NCBI GenBank assembly: GCA_029222685.1
Contig: JARHVB010000086.1
Span: forward strand, 186,001-250,000
Reading direction: 5' to 3'
Length of the DNA: 64,000 bases
Source: Terripilifer ovatus
Lineage (GTDB): Bacteria > Pseudomonadota > Alphaproteobacteria > Rhizobiales > Beijerinckiaceae
Made by a program: the position numbers and the translations under genes. Numbering within the stretch: position 1 is the first letter of the stretch; each line of letters starts with the position of its first letter. Below, piece after piece: positions 9,980 through 18,924 of this stretch. The notes under the pieces are model-generated. The model did no database searches, was not told the origin of the DNA, and was given only the letters and a program-made list of their open reading frames with translations.

Positions 9980-11371
9980 TCACCGCTTCACCTCCCATGT
10001 GGTGACCAGCTTGCCGGTCGCGGGGTCCTTCCCGTCCATGATCTGGATGCCCATGGCGACGAGCTCGTCGCGGATGCGGTCGGACTCGGCCCAGTTCCTG
10101 GCTTCGCGGGCGGCGATGCGGGCATCGATACGCTTTTGGACGGCATCACGCTGCGTCTCGTCCAAGGCGCTTTCAGCATTCTCCCGGCCGGAGCGATACG
10201 TCGATCCGTCAAAACCCAGGAGCGACAGGGATGCGGCAAGAGCAGCAAGGTCGCCGCTCTTAGACAAGCGATGGAGTTCGGCGATCACAAGCGAGGTGTT
10301 GAGGTCATCAGACAGCGCTTCGATGACGGACGGCGATGGTTCCGAAGCGGACGCTTCGCGCGTCGCAGCAAACCAGTCATCAAGAGTCGCTTCGGCTTCC
10401 TGCAGGCTGCGAAGCGTCCAGTCGATCGGCTGACGATAATGCGTCTTCAGCATGGCGAGCCGCAACACCTGGCCGTCCCACTTGCGGCCGCCGAACTCCT
10501 CCGTCTCCAGCAGTTCGTTGATCGTCACGAAGTTCCCAAGGCTCTTGGACATCTTCTCGCCCTCGACCTGCAGGAAGCCGTTGTGCATCCACACATTGGC
10601 CATAACGTTGTGGCCGAAGGCGCAGCGCGACTGGGCGATTTCGTTTTCGTGATGCGGGAAGACGAGATCGATACCGCCGCCGTGGATGTCGAACACTTCA
10701 CCGAGATGTTTCCACGACATGGCGCTGCACTCGATGTGCCAGCCGGGACGGCCCCTGCCCCAGGGCGAATCCCAGCCGGGCTCTTCCGGCTTCGAGGGCT
10801 TCCACAACACGAAATCCATGTCGCCCTTTTTATAGGGTGCCACATCGACCCGCGCGCCGGCGATCATCTCGTCGAGCGGCCGGCGCGACAGGCGTCCGTA
10901 GTCGGCCATCGATGGCACCGAGAACAGCACATGGCCGTCGGCCGCATAGGCATGATTGCCGGCGATCAGCTTTTCGATGATCGCAATCATCGCGGCGATA
11001 TGCTCGGTCGCGCGTGGCTGCACATCCGGCTCGAGGCAGCCCAGCGCCTTCACATCGTGCTGGAAGATGGCGTTGGTCTCTTCGGTCAACTGACGGATGG
11101 TGATGCCGCGCTCGGCGGCGCGCGCGTTGATCTTGTCGTCGACGTCGGTGATGTTGCGGACATAGGTCACATGCGCCTTGCCGTAGAGACGGCGCAGCAG
11201 CCGGTAGAGCACGTCGAACACGATGACCGGCCGGGCATTGCCGATATGGGCGAAGTCGTAGACCGTCGGCCCGCAGACATACACGCGCACGTTGGCCGGA
11301 TCGATCGGGAGGAACTCTTCCTTCGATCGGGTCAGCGTGTTGTAGAGGCGCAGCGATGATGTGTTCGGCAT
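9980..11371 (-). CDS. cysS: Cysteinyl-tRNA synthetase
   Basis: 463 residues, a class I aminoacyl-tRNA synthetase that charges tRNA-Cys. The N-terminus reads [17 protein letters not shown], followed by [17 protein letters not shown] with the first zinc-ligand cysteine and the HIGH-equivalent [12 protein letters not shown] and [15 protein letters not shown] provide further zinc/active-site residues, and KMSKSLGNF is the KMSKS loop. The anticodon-binding tail (about 350-463) ends in [18 protein letters not shown]. Complete and intact. Confidence 0.97.
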   Translation of the reverse strand: MPNTSSLRLYNTLTRSKEEFLPIDPANVRVYVCGPTVYDFAHIGNARPVIVFDVLYRLLRRLYGKAHVTYVRNITDVDDKINARAAERGITIRQLTEETNAIFQHDVKALGCLEPDVQPRATEHIAAMIAIIEKLIAGNHAYAADGHVLFSVPSMADYGRLSRRPLDEMIAGARVDVAPYKKGDMDFVLWKPSKPEEPGWDSPWGRGRPGWHIECSAMSWKHLGEVFDIHGGGIDLVFPHHENEIAQSRCAFGHNVMANVWMHNGFLQVEGEKMSKSLGNFVTINELLETEEFGGRKWDGQVLRLAMLKTHYRQPIDWTLRSLQEAEATLDDWFAATREASASEPSPSVIEALSDDLNTSLVIAELHRLSKSGDLAALAASLSLLGFDGSTYRSGRENAESALDETQRDAVQKRIDARIAAREARNWAESDRIRDELVAMGIQIMDGKDPATGKLVTTWEVKR

Positions 11372-11629
11372 AAGTTTCCCTCCAGCCGCTGGCCGGGAGG
11401 CTTTGTCGTTTCAATGCGCGAAAAGACGGCTCCAGCCAGCGGGTGGGCTAGCGAATAATGATCCGGCAGGTGCAGGAGTGGAGCAACATGGCCGGCACCA
11501 TGATGGAGGCGGCCCGTCCCGTCAAGCAGCGGAGACGCCGGAATATCGATATTTACGCCGCAGGTTAAGCGAATTTTCACATGGTCGGGCCATAGTCTGC
11601 GCAGTTTCCCGATTCTGGCGGCCTTGGTT

Positions 11630-11980
11630 ATGCGCAAGCTGTTTTCCCTCGCGGATCTGTTTTCCATGGACAGTCCGATCCCTCCGATCGTCCTGCCGCT
11701 GGCGGCGGTACTGATCGCCTGGGCGGCGGTTCGCGGGCCTGCCAATGCCGGCGAAAGCAAGTCGTTCGTTATTGCAGCGCAGGATGGCTATGGCGTCAGC
11801 GAGTGCATCGCCGCACGCACGGATTGCGGCCGGGTCGTCGCCGACGCGTGGTGCGAAGGCCACGGCCTCGGCAAGGCGACGGCTTACGGTTCTGCGGACG
11901 ACGTGACCGGCTCGACTGACGTCAAACTGGCTGCCTCCGCGCCGCCGCGCGGCTCGGTGATCATCACCTGCGGCGAATGA
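11630..11980 (+). CDS. Small secreted Cys-containing hypothetical protein
   Basis: 116 residues. A hydrophobic N-terminus (about 17-34, VLPLAAVLIAWAAV) ending near ANAGES suggests export. The mature part contains YGVSECIAARTDCGRVVAD and AWCEGHGLGKATAYG, and ends with VIITCGE, giving four cysteines able to pair. The sequence looks like a conserved alphaproteobacterial exported protein of unknown function. ATG 11630 begins in a region with no clear ribosome site; the gene is convergent with creA. Confidence 0.65.
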   Translation: MRKLFSLADLFSMDSPIPPIVLPLAAVLIAWAAVRGPANAGESKSFVIAAQDGYGVSECIAARTDCGRVVADAWCEGHGLGKATAYGSADDVTGSTDVKLAASAPPRGSVIITCGE

Positions 11981-11998
11981 CTCGAGCGTCTCTTTGGC

Positions 11999-12514
11999 TC
12001 AGTCCTTGAGATAGTCGCCGCATTTCGGCGTGTCGGTCTGTGCGCCCCAGGGCATGACGGGAACGGTCGAGGTCGAGTTCTTCGGACTGCCTTCGATCAA
12101 ACGATCAGAATAGACCATATAGACCAGCACGTTGCGCTTGGCGTCGCAGCCGCGCACGATCTGCAGCTTCTTGAAGATCAGTGAACGGCGCTCGGTGAAC
12201 ACCACATCGCCCTGCTCGAATTTACCCTGAAACTTGATCGGGCCGTATTGACGGCAGGCGAGGGAGACGTCCGACGTCTCTTCGGCGACGCCGAACATGC
12301 CCTTCAGGCCGCCCTTTTCCGGCACCGTATAGTGACAGGCCACGCCATCGACGACGGAATCATCGATCGCATAGGTCGCCAGCTTGTCGTTGGGCGTCAA
12401 AAATTTGAAAACTGTGGATTTGCGGAAGATAAGTTCCGGCTCGCCTGCGGCCTGCGCAGCGCTTCCCAGCCCGATCCCGGCGATCAGGGCGACTATTCCT
12501 GCAATTCTCAACAT
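11999..12514 (-). CDS. creA: CreA family periplasmic protein
   Basis: 171 residues with a signal peptide (LRIAGIVALIAGIGLGSAAQA). The mature part carries CreA features: VFKFLTPNDKL, IDDSVVDGVACHYTVPEKGG, EETSDVSLACRQYGPI, and FKKLQIVRGCDAKRNVLVY. CreA proteins are widespread, exported and of unknown function. ATG 12514 follows a good GGAGG site; an upstream in-frame start would bury the signal peptide. Stands alone on the minus strand. Confidence 0.85.
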   Translation of the reverse strand: MLRIAGIVALIAGIGLGSAAQAAGEPELIFRKSTVFKFLTPNDKLATYAIDDSVVDGVACHYTVPEKGGLKGMFGVAEETSDVSLACRQYGPIKFQGKFEQGDVVFTERRSLIFKKLQIVRGCDAKRNVLVYMVYSDRLIEGSPKNSTSTVPVMPWGAQTDTPKCGDYLKD

Positions 12515-12678
12515 TCCAGCCTCCGAAACAGCCACGTATATGGGGTTGCCGACTATAGCTGCAATGTTTGGCCGCATTTGTTGCCATCAAGCGGTCAAGA
12601 AGATAACCAAAATTCGGAGTGTGAAGGTTAATCTGGCCGGTGCGTGACGAATCAGCGCCCGGCTCTTTGAAAGCGGCC

Positions 12679-13908
12679 ATGCTGAAGAAGATACGGACCG
12701 GTCTCGAGCATGTCCGGCGGCACGTTGGCCGGACGGCACGAGTGTTTGCGCCGGCAACTCAAAAGCTGACATTCCGTCTCGCAATCGCTACCGCAGGTGC
12801 TGCGGCCTGCGCGGTTCCCGCCTTCGCGCAAGCTATCGATTGCCGCGCCCTGCAAGCCCAGATTGCCCGCGCCGGCCAGGCAAGCGCCTCCGGCGCCGGC
12901 CGTTATCTGGCCGCCGCCAACCGGCAGCGCTCCGAGATTGACCGCACCGCCGCCTATGCCCGGTCGATCGGCTGCGGCCAACGGCAATTCCTGTTCTTCG
13001 GCTCGCCGCCACCGCCGCAATGCGGCCCGCTGGAAGCCCGCCTCAGTGCCATGCGCGCCAACCTCGGCAATCTTCAGGCGCAGGTGCAGATGGCGAGCGG
13101 CGGCAACCGCGCCGAACTCGTCGCCCGCTATAACGCCTATTGCACCCAGCAGGCGGCCGTGCAGCAGCCGCGGTCTTTCTTCGACCAATTGTTCGGTGGG
13201 CCGCAGCAATACGAGCGCATGCCGATCCCGGATGATGGCGCGCCGATCGATCCGGATGCCGACGAGAACCGGTCGCGCGGCGGCGGTTCGACGGCAATCT
13301 GCGTGCGCACCTGTGACGGCGGTTTCTTCCCGGTCAGCTATTCCATCGGCGGCCGCGACCTCGACAGCTTTGCCGATCTCTGCAAAGCGCTATGCCCAAA
13401 TGCCGACACCGCCGTCTATCGCTATACCAACGGCGGCGATATCAACGATGCCGTCAGCTCCAGCGGCGCCAGCTATACAGAGCTCAAGAACGCCGGGAAA
13501 TTCCGCAAGACCTTCGATCCCACCTGCACCTGCAAACCGGCCAATAAATCCTGGTCGGAAGTGCTGGATCAGGCCGAAAGCCTGCTCGGTAGCAAGAGCA
13601 AAGATATGATCGTGACCCCGGAGAAGGCGGAGGAATTGTCGCGGCCCAAGGCCACACCGGTTCGACAAACCCGCGCCGGCACGCCTGCGGCGACACCCGC
13701 AGTGGCGCAGCCTGCCGCGGCCGACATCGAGAAGAGTGATGCGGCGACCGGAGAACAGGCCCCGACCGCCGGCGGCCAGTCGGCCGGCATCACCGGCGGC
13801 AATGCGACGGCGAGCAAGGCTTATGGCGTCGCCGACGGCGTGAAGGTGGAAGCCCAGGGTCCCAAGGGCGTGAAGCGCAAGGTCCGCATCGTCGGGCCGA
13901 CGCTGTAG
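12679..13908 (+). CDS. DUF2865 domain exported protein
   Basis: About 409 residues. The signal region LAIATAGAAACAVPAFAQA is followed by IDCRALQAQIARAG, a helical segment, and the DUF2865 core with AICVRTCDGGFFPVSYS, CKALCPNADTAVYRY and CTCKPANKSWSEVLDQAE. Several conserved cysteines suggest disulfides in the periplasm. The C-terminal 100 residues are Ala/Pro/Thr/Gly-rich low complexity, ending with basic KRKVRIVGPTL. GTG 12640 is an alternative start; ATG 12679 leaves a basic N-terminus before the signal. Function unknown; the family is typical of Hyphomicrobiales. Confidence 0.8.
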   Translation: MLKKIRTGLEHVRRHVGRTARVFAPATQKLTFRLAIATAGAAACAVPAFAQAIDCRALQAQIARAGQASASGAGRYLAAANRQRSEIDRTAAYARSIGCGQRQFLFFGSPPPPQCGPLEARLSAMRANLGNLQAQVQMASGGNRAELVARYNAYCTQQAAVQQPRSFFDQLFGGPQQYERMPIPDDGAPIDPDADENRSRGGGSTAICVRTCDGGFFPVSYSIGGRDLDSFADLCKALCPNADTAVYRYTNGGDINDAVSSSGASYTELKNAGKFRKTFDPTCTCKPANKSWSEVLDQAESLLGSKSKDMIVTPEKAEELSRPKATPVRQTRAGTPAATPAVAQPAAADIEKSDAATGEQAPTAGGQSAGITGGNATASKAYGVADGVKVEAQGPKGVKRKVRIVGPTL

Positions 13909-13929
13909 GCCGCGGCGTTAACGGATTCA

Positions 13930-14805
13930 TCACAGCCAGATCTGCCCCGCGTCGGCGCCGGAGCGATAGGTGCGCGCCGTCTGCTCCTGATTGCGGTTGA
14001 CCAACGGCCGTCCGAACATCGCATGGGTCATGCTGCGGACCTCATGATCGATGGTGAAGAGCACGTCGCCGGTGTCGAGATCGACGATGTTCTCGAAGCG
14101 ATATTGGTGCTGGCTGCTCTCTTCCGAGATCAGCCCGCGCGCGCCGAGCTGGCGATAGGGACCGGAAAAATCGGCGATGTAGATCTGGATATGATGCGGC
14201 GGACACGGCGCCGGGCTTTCAGACGTTTCACGGAAATACAGCGCCTGGCCGGGGCCGCAGGCGATGCGGGCGAAAGCGCCGCGTTCGTCCGCCCCTTGGT
14301 TGCATTGCGCATCGAAAATCTGTTCGTAGAAGCGGACGATGCGCGGCAGGCTGCCTCCCGGCGCATCGAATTCCACATAGGCCATGCCGGTCCGCATCTG
14401 GCCGAACCGGGCGGGATCGGGCTCATGGCAGCGGATGCGATTGCCCCACGGGCATGTGGTCTCGACCGCCTCGTTGGTTTCGCGCCACGAGAAGCGCGTG
14501 CCCGAGAGATCGCCGCTGACCTTCTTCAGGCGCTCGAGCAAAGCGGCGCGGTCGGGGACCACAAGGCCGGTCAGAGTGCGCGGCGCGTAGGCTGCCTCGC
14601 CGGTCGGAAGGTGAAACTGGCTCTGGCCGACATTGACCCACATATTGTCGACGCCCGTCATCAGATAGGGATCACGCGTCAGGCCCAGCCCGGAGATATA
14701 AAAGAGCGTCGCCAGTTTCTGATCGGGAACGCGCAGATTGACGTGGCCGATGTCGACGATATTGCCCAGGTCCTCGCTGGCGCGGTTGAATGTGCGCTGG
14801 CTCAT
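13930..14805 (-). CDS. VOC (glyoxalase/extradiol dioxygenase-like) protein
   Basis: 291 residues. NIVDIGHVNLRVPDQKLATL begins a vicinal-oxygen-chelate module, with a histidine (GHVNL) at the usual metal-ligand position; a second module begins near GMAYVEFDAPGG and includes HHIQIYIADF and, near the end, LFTIDHEVRSMTH. This two-module size suits a ring-cleavage or glyoxalase-like enzyme. ATG 14805 follows GGGAGG. It is near other oxygenase genes (15280-18801), which suggests aromatic or related catabolism, but the substrate is not readable. Confidence 0.75.
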   Translation of the reverse strand: MSQRTFNRASEDLGNIVDIGHVNLRVPDQKLATLFYISGLGLTRDPYLMTGVDNMWVNVGQSQFHLPTGEAAYAPRTLTGLVVPDRAALLERLKKVSGDLSGTRFSWRETNEAVETTCPWGNRIRCHEPDPARFGQMRTGMAYVEFDAPGGSLPRIVRFYEQIFDAQCNQGADERGAFARIACGPGQALYFRETSESPAPCPPHHIQIYIADFSGPYRQLGARGLISEESSQHQYRFENIVDLDTGDVLFTIDHEVRSMTHAMFGRPLVNRNQEQTARTYRSGADAGQIWL

Positions 14806-15038
14806 ATTGGCCTCCCTGACTGCTCGGACGGTTGATTGAGCAAGGCTGGTCAAAACTAGTCCTGCCGGTTCCGGTGCGCAAGCGAGCACAACCTCAACTG
14901 TGGGACGTTATTTCCCCTGCTGCGACATTTTGGTGCTTCGCCTGATTTTTGAGCAGCTTCGGGCGAAAGAGCAAAACAACAGCAGCGTTTGCTGCAAGTT
15001 CACGCAGGACCAGAATTTCACTTTAGGGCCGTTCGAAC
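14806..15038. other. Intergenic region before the small transcription unit
   Basis: No convincing gene. It holds the promoter region of the minus-strand VOC gene and short inverted repeats (CAGCAGCGTTTGCTG near 14980-14995). Lower GC than neighbouring genes. Confidence 0.5.
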
Positions 15039-15044
15039 TACACT
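15017..15044 (+). promoter_or_regulatory. Possible sigma-70-type promoter of the small transcription unit
   Basis: TTCACT (15017-15022) and TACACT (15039-15044) are separated by 16 bases and resemble -35 and -10 boxes. Transcription would begin near 15050, just before the long Shine-Dalgarno sequence. Weak match to consensus; inferred by position. Confidence 0.35.
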
Positions 15045-15064
15045 ATGTGAGTCGTCAACAACCG

Positions 15065-15078
15065 AAAGGAGGTGATCC
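15065..15078 (+). promoter_or_regulatory. Extended Shine-Dalgarno, 14 bases complementary to the 16S 3' tail
   Basis: AAAGGAGGTGATCC is the exact reverse complement of the 16S rRNA 3' end (GGATCACCTCCTTT). Ordinary sites in this window match 4-6 bases. A GTG lies one base after it (15080), seven bases from GGAGG, which is ideal spacing. Confidence 0.85.
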
Positions 15079-15079
15079 A

Positions 15080-15157
15080 GTGTCTCATTGTCAGTTATCG
15101 CAGTCGCCGGTTTCCGAGATCTGGACTCTTGCTTGCGTGGAGTTCCGCCCCGCGTGA
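15080..15157 (+). CDS. Putative 25-residue peptide
   Basis: GTG start seven bases after GGAGG, reading MSHCQLSQSPVSEIWTLACV then EFRPA and TGA. The ideal ribosome site is the main evidence for translation. Two cysteines and one tryptophan; no recognisable family. Other frames are also open over the same bases, so the coding frame is uncertain and the unit could instead work as RNA. Confidence 0.4.
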   Translation: MSHCQLSQSPVSEIWTLACVEFRPA

Positions 15158-15233
15158 GCGGCGCTAAGGTCTATCATATCAAGGGTTTCCCTGAGATGTG
15201 ACGTGGGTCATACCGGCCGCGGTCGAGACAATG

Positions 15234-15266
15234 GAAGGGCCATCGCGAGGTGGCCCTTCTTGTTTT
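15234..15266 (+). terminator. Rho-independent terminator
   Basis: Nine-base-pair stem GAAGGGCCA (15234-15242) with TGGCCCTTC (15251-15259), eight-base loop, then TTGTTTT. It ends the small plus-strand unit just before the stop of the convergent dioxygenase gene. Confidence 0.85.
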
Positions 15267-15279
15267 GGAAATACCTCGC

Positions 15280-16149
15280 TTACACCAGCAACGGCGCGTC
15301 GCCGGCGACCGTGGTGCGATGCAGGACGCGGCGCTCGTTCTGCATGTCATATTCCATCGCCCGGTGCATGGTGCAGCGGTTGTCCCACATGACGAGGTCG
15401 CCAAGCCGCCATTTGTGCCGATAGGTGAAGGCTGGCCGGGTCGCAAACTCGGTCAGTTCGGCGATCAGCGCCTTGCTCTTTTCATAATCCATGCCTTCGA
15501 CATAGGCGATGTGGGAGCCCAAAAGCAGGGCGCGGCGACCGTCGGCGAGCCGGCGCACCAGCGGCTGGCGCACTGGCGGATTGGCCTTGCGGATCGCCTC
15601 GGGCCGCGACGGCAGGTTGTTGCGCCGGCGCGTCTCCTCGAAATCGTGGACGACAACGAGATGTTCGATCTCGGCTTTCTTCGCCGCCGGCAGCGCATCG
15701 AAGGCAAGGCCGGTATGGGCGAACATGGTGTCGCCGCCGGCTTTCGGAATTTCGCGCGAGAACAGAAGCGACGCCTTGCTGAGGATGGGCCGGTATGACG
15801 AATCCGTGTGCCAGTCGCTGGTGCCGAGCCAGAAGGATTTGTGGCCGGCATCGTCGATCGGCTTGATGCGATTGCTGTCGCGCTCGACGTTCGACACGCG
15901 CAGCACTGTGGGCAGGCCGCTCGCCTGATCCTTGGGATCGGGAAAGTCCTCGAGCTTGCCGAACCATTTGCTGAATTCGACATGCTGCGCATCGGTGAAA
16001 TTCTGGCCGCGCAGAACGACGACACCGTGTTTCTCGAACGCATCTTCCCAGATCTTGAAGCTTTCGGCCGTCAATGGCTGGGAGAGATCGAGATTGATGA
16101 TTGCCGCGCCAAATCCGGTCTGGAACGGACACACCTCGGGTTTTGACAT
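15280..16149 (-). CDS. TauD/TfdA family 2-oxoglutarate-dependent dioxygenase
   Basis: 289 residues, standard family length. The Fe(II) facial triad is visible: WHTDSSY gives His and Asp, and MHRAMEYD the distal His, followed by RRVLHRTTV with the Arg that binds 2-oxoglutarate. Family members hydroxylate taurine, 2,4-D-type ethers, carnitine precursors and similar compounds. ATG 16149 follows AAGGAGGAAACC. It diverges from the Rieske oxygenase at 16276 and may share its promoter region. Substrate unknown; neighbours suggest a xenobiotic or phenolic ether. Confidence 0.85.
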   Translation of the reverse strand: MSKPEVCPFQTGFGAAIINLDLSQPLTAESFKIWEDAFEKHGVVVLRGQNFTDAQHVEFSKWFGKLEDFPDPKDQASGLPTVLRVSNVERDSNRIKPIDDAGHKSFWLGTSDWHTDSSYRPILSKASLLFSREIPKAGGDTMFAHTGLAFDALPAAKKAEIEHLVVVHDFEETRRRNNLPSRPEAIRKANPPVRQPLVRRLADGRRALLLGSHIAYVEGMDYEKSKALIAELTEFATRPAFTYRHKWRLGDLVMWDNRCTMHRAMEYDMQNERRVLHRTTVAGDAPLLV

Positions 16150-16275
16150 AAGGTTTCCTCCTTGTCCGGTTTCTAGCATGACAAAATGCGATTTTGAACG
16201 GTTGACGACGTTTGCCTTGCCGCGCTGCCTAGCCTAATTATTTCAAACTCAAGAAAAACATAGGGTTGAAACGCC

Positions 16276-17319
16276 ATGTTGCTGCCGAACCACTGGTACA
16301 TCGCGGGTTTTCGCACCGAGATCACGGAGAAGCCGGTGCGCCGCGTCGTCGCCGGCAAGCCCGTCGTTCTCTACCGCACGCGCGACGGCCAGGCGGCGGC
16401 GCTGGAAGACCGCTGCGCCCATCGACATGTGCCGCTGTCCATGGGCAGCGTCTGCGACGACGGTACGATCCAGTGTCTTTATCACGGCATCCGCTACAGC
16501 ACGGACGGCAAGGCGGTGTTCATCCCTGAACAGACGCGCATTCCCGCCATCGCCAGGGTTCGCAGCTATGCCGTCGCCGAGAAAGGCCCATGGCTATGGG
16601 TGTTCATGGGCGATGCGGCGCTGGCGGATGTGGCCACCATCCAGTCCTATCCGTGGTTCGAACGCGAAGGCTGGAAACATCGCACCGGCTTCCTGCACGT
16701 GAAATGCAACTACAAGCTAATCGTCGACAACCTGCTGAACATGGCCCACCTGCCCTATGTGCATCCCAATACCATCGGCAGCGAGGGCGTCGTCAAAGAC
16801 GCGAAAGTGAACGTCACACGCAGCGGCGACAGCGTGCGCCTTGCCCGCAGGATGTATGACATCGAGCCGCCGCCGACCTACAAGCAGGCGGGCGGCTTCG
16901 AGGGCAATGTCAATCGCTGGCAGACGATCGACTTTTTCGCGCCCTGCTATTTCGAGTTCCACACCGGCGTGATCGAGGCCGGACACGAGATTCCCGAGCC
17001 CGGCACGCATACGCCGCGCAGCAATGTGCGCGTGCTCGACCGCCACACCATGCATGCCGTCGTGCCTGAGAGCGAAACCAGCACGAGTTATTTCGTCGGC
17101 TTCGCCTACGACCCCAACGACATGGACGAGCGCCTCGCCGACTTCGTCTTCGACAGCACGTTCCGCACCTTCAAAGAAGACGTGGAAGTGCTGGAGGGCC
17201 AGCAGATGAACATGGACACCATGGAGCCGGCGCCCTTCCTCGACATCGTCTCCGACAGCGCCGGCCTGCAGGCCATGCGCATCCTCGACGAGTTGGAGAC
17301 GCGGCAGGCGGCGAATTGA
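16276..17319 (+). CDS. Rieske non-haem iron oxygenase, vanillate O-demethylase (VanA)-like
   Basis: 347 residues. The Rieske [2Fe-2S] ligands are in CAHRHVPLS and CLYHGIRYS (C-x-H...C-x-x-H, about residues 47-72). The catalytic iron site is NLLNMAHLPYVHPNTIG (Asn/Asp, His, His). Size and order match the single-component oxygenase subunits of the vanillate demethylase/phenoxybenzoate dioxygenase group, which need a separate reductase; none is adjacent. It is divergent from the TauD-type gene and convergent with the Bug protein gene. O-demethylation or ring hydroxylation is plausible, but the exact substrate is not readable. Confidence 0.85.
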   Translation: MLLPNHWYIAGFRTEITEKPVRRVVAGKPVVLYRTRDGQAAALEDRCAHRHVPLSMGSVCDDGTIQCLYHGIRYSTDGKAVFIPEQTRIPAIARVRSYAVAEKGPWLWVFMGDAALADVATIQSYPWFEREGWKHRTGFLHVKCNYKLIVDNLLNMAHLPYVHPNTIGSEGVVKDAKVNVTRSGDSVRLARRMYDIEPPPTYKQAGGFEGNVNRWQTIDFFAPCYFEFHTGVIEAGHEIPEPGTHTPRSNVRVLDRHTMHAVVPESETSTSYFVGFAYDPNDMDERLADFVFDSTFRTFKEDVEVLEGQQMNMDTMEPAPFLDIVSDSAGLQAMRILDELETRQAAN

Positions 17320-17326
17320 ATCCTGT

Positions 17327-18322
17327 TTACTGCGCTTCCATCTGCGCCAGCTTGACGAGATCGGCCCATTTGGCGATCTCCTCCAGTTGCAGGCGCTTGA
17401 GATCGTCCGGGGTTCCCGGAAACGGATCAGCGCCGGCAGAATGCAGGAACTGCTTCGTATCGTCCATGGCGAGAATCTGCTGGAACCAGCCGTTCAGTTT
17501 CTGAACCACGGGTTCCGGCGTTCCCGCCGGCGCAAAAGCTGCAAACCACGAGGTCCGCTCGACGCCCGGCAGGCCACCCTCGATGAGGGTCGGCACGTCG
17601 GGCAGAACGGACGAGCGGGTCGGCGTGCTCACCGCGAGGATGCGCAGCCGGCCCTGCTGCGCCTGACCGATAGCGGCCGCGGAATCCATGAACATGAAAT
17701 CCAGGGCGCCGGACAGGAGATCGTTGGTCGGGCTTCCCGTGCCGCGATACATGACCTGGGTCGCATCGAATTTGCCGACATATTTCATCATCTCGGACAG
17801 AACGATCGGCGTACCCCCGATGGCACCGTAGCTGGTCTTGCCGTTCTGCGTCTTCGCATGTTCGACCAGATCCTTCACCGTTTTAATCGGGCGCTCCGCA
17901 TTGACCACCAGCACGAAGGGAAACGACGCCAGCGGGCTGATGGGCGCCAGTTCCTTGACCGGATCGTACCCGAGGTTTTTGAAAAGATGGACGTTGTAGG
18001 ATGCCGGCCCGCCGGTCGAGATCACCAGAGTGTAACCGTCGGGCTTGGCGCGCGCGACCGCCTGGACAGCCAGATTGCCGCCGGCGCCGGTCTTATTTTC
18101 GACGATCACCGGCCTGCCGGACAGTGCGCGAAGCTTCTCCGCGAAGAACCGGATGGAAATGTCGGCGCCGCCGCCCGGCGGGAAGCCGCAAAAGACACGG
18201 ATTTCCTTCGACGGATAGTCCTGCGCCAGCGCCGGAAGACTGCCAAGCGAAACGGATACGGCAAGTGCTGCAATGACGCGACCGATGGCGCCTCGGCGAC
18301 ACGGGATGATGCGCTCGAGCAT
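17327..18322 (-). CDS. Bug family (TTT) solute-binding protein
   Basis: 331 residues with a signal peptide (IAALAVSVSLGSLPALAQ). The mature protein has the full Bug pattern: YPSKEIRVFCGFPPGGGADI, GAGGNLAVQAVARAKPDGYT, a YRGTGSPTNDLLSGALDFMF substrate loop and FAPAGTPEPVVQKLN. These bind carboxylates or aromatic acids for TctAB transporters or for sensing. ATG 18322 follows GGGAGGAAC. There are no TctA/TctB genes nearby, so it is an orphan receptor beside two oxygenases. Probably cotranscribed after the VOC gene at 18382-18801. Confidence 0.92.
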   Translation of the reverse strand: MLERIIPCRRGAIGRVIAALAVSVSLGSLPALAQDYPSKEIRVFCGFPPGGGADISIRFFAEKLRALSGRPVIVENKTGAGGNLAVQAVARAKPDGYTLVISTGGPASYNVHLFKNLGYDPVKELAPISPLASFPFVLVVNAERPIKTVKDLVEHAKTQNGKTSYGAIGGTPIVLSEMMKYVGKFDATQVMYRGTGSPTNDLLSGALDFMFMDSAAAIGQAQQGRLRILAVSTPTRSSVLPDVPTLIEGGLPGVERTSWFAAFAPAGTPEPVVQKLNGWFQQILAMDDTKQFLHSAGADPFPGTPDDLKRLQLEEIAKWADLVKLAQMEAQ

Positions 18323-18381
18323 GGGTTCCTCCCTCATGCATGCGACGGCGAAATGTGAATTATTGTCTTTGGAGCGCGCCT

Positions 18382-18801
18382 TCAGACGGGCGCTTTCTCC
18401 TTGGCCGGCTCAGCCGATGCCTTGCTCCTGGTGTAGCCGTTCTCCGACAGGTCGAAGAGAATCCCTTCGGGATCGCAACCGCGCAGTTCCGCGAAAGCCC
18501 TGGTGGACGGCCGCTTCTGTGGTTCTTCGACACCGGCAGCTTTGATCCTGCCGGAGATCGCTTCCATGTTGTCGACGCTGAAGCCGAAATGATTGATGCC
18601 GTGCGCCACCTCGCCCTTGAGGCGCTGCGGCAGGACCGCCAAGGTCAGATGGCCATCGCTCAGGAAAACCGCCGCTCCCTCGGTTTCCGTCGCGACTGTC
18701 CTGTGCAGGACATCCATCTCGAAGACCGACTCGTAAAACGCAGCGACTTTTTCAACATCGCGAACGAACACTGCAAGATGACGTATCATCGGACGAGACA
18801 T
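18382..18801 (-). CDS. VOC family protein (glyoxalase-like)
   Basis: 139 residues, a single vicinal-oxygen-chelate module pair: MIRHLAVFVRDVEKVAAFYE at the start, the GINHFGFSVDNMEAI histidine segment in the middle, and LRGCDPEGILFDLSENGY near the end with the acidic ligand. ATG 18801 has GGGAGG upstream. Likely a lyase or dioxygenase-like enzyme in the same catabolic set as the Rieske and TauD-type genes. It is on the same strand as, and upstream of, the Bug gene. Confidence 0.8.
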   Translation of the reverse strand: MSRPMIRHLAVFVRDVEKVAAFYESVFEMDVLHRTVATETEGAAVFLSDGHLTLAVLPQRLKGEVAHGINHFGFSVDNMEAISGRIKAAGVEEPQKRPSTRAFAELRGCDPEGILFDLSENGYTRSKASAEPAKEKAPV

Positions 18802-18924
18802 ACAACCTCCCACGTTGACCGGTTTTAAAACGGCTATGGGGAGGAGCATAGCCGTTCTGGCCAGTTCTTCAATTGTTTCGCACAGATGTGCGCGAAGTGG
18901 GCGGCGACCTACGAGAACGCCCGC

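Larger units (their letters stand above)
15050..15266 (+). ncRNA. Small terminated transcript, possible sRNA or peptide mRNA
   Basis: A compact unit: possible promoter at 15017-15044, a 14-base sequence complementary to the 16S rRNA 3' tail at 15065-15078, three overlapping short open frames without early stops (a 25-codon frame from GTG 15080, an IQCLIVSYRSRRFP-like frame, and an LSVIAVAGFRDLDSC-like frame), and an intrinsic terminator at 15234-15266. The extent is inferred from these landmarks. It may encode a leader-type peptide or act as a small RNA. It resembles conserved intergenic units I associate with Bradyrhizobium-type genomes, but that is recollection, not a search. Confidence 0.55.
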
